Source: Desulfonauticus sp. 38_4375 (lineage in GTDB: Bacteria > Desulfobacterota > Desulfovibrionia > Desulfovibrionales > Desulfonatronovibrionaceae). From it: 35,300 bases of DNA. How positions within the stretch are numbered: the first letter of the stretch is position 1; every line of letters begins with the position of its first letter. The notes beneath the pieces were generated by a model, which worked only from the letters and a program-made list of their open reading frames with translations, had not been told where the DNA came from and made no database searches. Both the position numbers and the translations under genes were made by a program. Below are positions 34,204 to 35,300 of this stretch, in pieces. The stretch lies in the NCBI GenBank assembly GCA_001507915.1, contig LGER01000017.1, positions 1 through 35,300 of the forward strand. The letters are read 5' to 3'.

Positions 34204-34677
34204 AGCAAAACAAATTTCTACAATTACTGGACCAAAAGCACTTTCAAAGGGTATGACCAAAATAGCCTTACTGGAAACATGGCTAATGGAATGATTTTTT
34301 CCAGTCACCACAGAAGGAATGCCTGCTTCAAAGGTCATACCTATTTCATCCATTCCCCTTCTGGCCTGGCCAGAAATCATGTTGGTAAACTCTCCTACTG
34401 CATCTACTACATCCTTGCTTATAGTGGAAAATTCTTCTCCCAGCATCTGACTAACAATACCTAAAACACTCTGCTCAGTAAAAGTTACAGACATACTTCC
34501 CTTGGACTTACCATCTGGGCTGGAAAAACCAATTATTCCACTCACGTCCCCGGAAGAAGTAGTATCCTTTTTTACATAGGGTTTTCCAGGCTTAACTTCT
34601 ACCATAGCCATGGTAGAAAAGACATTACTTACTGCGTCTACTACCTTTTTAACTACCTGTTTGATTTTCTCTTCCAT
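34201..34677 (-). CDS. cheX: CheX-family CheY-P phosphatase
   Basis: CheX removes phosphate from the chemotaxis response regulator CheY in bacteria without CheZ. The 158 residues form one CheX/CheC-like domain. The phosphatase motif ExxN is present once (GEFTNMISGQAR, Glu96 and Asn99). GDVSGIIGFSS (about 43) and SMSVTFTEQSVLGIVSQMLGEE (about 61-82) are typical. The conserved Gly-Gly-Asp-like substrate loops look normal. GGGAG lies 6 bases before the ATG. It stands alone, away from cheW at 6.6 kb; other che genes are not in the window. Confidence 0.9.
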   Translation of the reverse strand: MEEKIKQVVKKVVDAVSNVFSTMAMVEVKPGKPYVKKDTTSSGDVSGIIGFSSPDGKSKGSMSVTFTEQSVLGIVSQMLGEEFSTISKDVVDAVGEFTNMISGQARRGMDEIGMTFEAGIPSVVTGKNHSISHVSSKAILVIPFESAFGPVIVEICFA

Positions 34678-34822
34678 ACTTAACTCCCTATTTACTGCTA
34701 AGACCAGACTCTCATAATAAAAAGGAGGTCAAAAATCTAGTTTATTTTTGGGAGGGCAATTTATTTATTTTAACTAGAAATTTAGAATTTCAAATGGTCC
34801 AATTGGGTATAAAAAGTTTCGG
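34678..34822. other. AT-rich gap between cheX and the CRISPR array
   Basis: The 145 bases hold the cheX ribosome binding site and presumably its promoter. No gene is seen. It could be read as a CRISPR leader, but the degenerate first repeat and the repeat's fold favour this being the trailing end of the array. Confidence 0.5.
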
Positions 34823-35300
34823 ATGCTCAACGCCTTTCGGCATCAGAGATCAAATCAGTAGATAGTTTAAAGAAGTTGATTTGTTATTGTAGTAAGGTGC
34901 TCAACGCCTTTCGGCATCAGAGATCAAATCAGTAAACAAGCCCACAGAGAAAACTCCCAGATTCTTGGTGCTCAACGCCTTTCGGCATCAGAGATCAAAT
35001 CAGATATCAGTTATGATTTTCAGAGAAAAAGGGTTGTCCATCGTAAGTGCTCAACGCCTTTCGGCATCAGAGATCAAATCAGGCGCTGTCCGGACTGTTT
35101 AGTGTTTTATCAAAAAGTGCTCAACGCCTTTCGGCATCAGAGATCAAATCAGTCGATGTCAGGAAGGGTCATCCACTCGGGAGTCCGTGCTCAACGCCTT
35201 TCGGCAGATATTAGTGCTCAACGCCTTTCGGCATCAGAGATCAAATCAGTGTGTCATCATTCCAGGGGGTTACTGCCTTTACTAGTGCTCAACGCCTTTC
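34823..35300 (-). CRISPR. CRISPR array, cut by right window edge
   Basis: Six full 36-base repeats (starts 34823, 34897, 34968, 35047, 35117, 35214), one 20-base fragment (35187) and one cut by the edge (35285) alternate with unrelated spacers of 38, 35, 43, 34, 34, 7 and 35 bases. The plus-strand repeat begins GTGCTCAACGCC and ends GATCAAATCAG. On the minus strand it contains ATGCC-GAAA-GGCGT, a 5-pair hairpin with one G-U and a GNRA loop, then TGAGCAC; the plus-strand version has a C-A mismatch. The leftmost repeat has one changed base at its first position. Both facts suggest leftward transcription with the leader beyond the right edge and Cas6-type processing (type I or III). No cas gene is in the window. 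Confidence 0.97.
35187..35213. repeat. truncated CRISPR repeat plus 7-base spacer remnant
   Basis: GTGCTCAACGCCTTTCGGCA (35187-35206) is the first 20 bases of the repeat; the remaining 16 are missing. GATATTA (35207-35213) follows, then a complete repeat. In the minus-strand transcript the fragment keeps the hairpin and the 3' tail but loses the 5' part. It looks like a deletion of repeat plus most of one spacer. Confidence 0.9.

Noticed and set aside
34739-34786. CTAGTT...AACTAG inverted repeat before the CRISPR array
   Set aside because: Only six pairs around a loop of nearly 30 bases in AT-rich DNA; likely chance.

Overview
The window looks like a piece of a low-GC (roughly one third G+C by eye) Gram-negative anaerobe, most likely a sulfate-reducing member of the Desulfobacterota (Desulfovibrionales-like). 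Reasons: SurA, RodZ and two LpxL-type acyltransferases imply an outer membrane. A futalosine-pathway gene (mqnA), a YedF-type sulfurtransferase and an arylacetate-CoA ligase/ACT/branched-chain transporter cluster are common in such organisms. Ordinary chromosomal housekeeping genes fill the window up to 34.7 kb; a CRISPR array with no cas genes in view fills the right edge. The taxon is an inference, not proven by any single gene.

Layout. 1-3.9 kb (minus strand): paaK, an ACT-domain regulator, livK and livH, with livM probably starting at the left edge. This operon is preceded by what looks like a ribosome-mediated attenuator: a 26-codon frame packed with Phe and Tyr codons, then mutually exclusive antiterminator and terminator helices. 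4.1-6.2 kb: murA, then two nearly identical RRM RNA-binding protein genes, each with the same structured leader RNA and its own terminator. 6.3-7.1 kb: a small acidic protein gene and cheW, divergently transcribed from promoters that share a -35 region. 7.1-16.9 kb: a long envelope/repair/translation run, mfd, a SurA-N lipoprotein, surA, rodZ, recO, glyQ and glyS, followed by rpsT. 17.3-19.4 kb: the K+ uptake pair trkH/trkA. 19.4-20.8 kb (minus): yedF-mqnA. 20.8-22.3 kb: two lipid acyltransferases. 22.3-24.3 kb: a small unknown protein and adenine deaminase. 24.3-27.7 kb (minus): a MscS/cyclic-nucleotide-binding channel and an exported TPR protein. 27.7-28.35 kb: a 660-base gene-free stretch holding a tandem palindrome and a candidate structured small RNA with a terminator. 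28.3-29.1 kb (minus): folK and a membrane-anchored YHS-like protein. 29.2-32.7 kb: xerD and a DHH-CBS-nucleotidyltransferase fusion. Then tRNA-Arg(CCG) on the minus strand, ubiX, a UPF0173 hydrolase and, on the minus strand, cheX. 34.8-35.3 kb: CRISPR array running off the right edge.

How it fits together. The most interesting signal is the attenuator ahead of paaK. If it works as drawn, Phe/Tyr shortage switches on an arylacetate-activating ligase and an amino-acid importer. That would mean this common cluster serves aromatic amino acid salvage rather than catabolism. The other two RNA-level signals are the twin RRM leaders, whose stems show compensating changes between the copies, and the 28.1-28.27 kb RNA. 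The CRISPR array is probably transcribed leftward and contains one aberrant mini-unit, a 20-base repeat fragment followed by a 7-base spacer.
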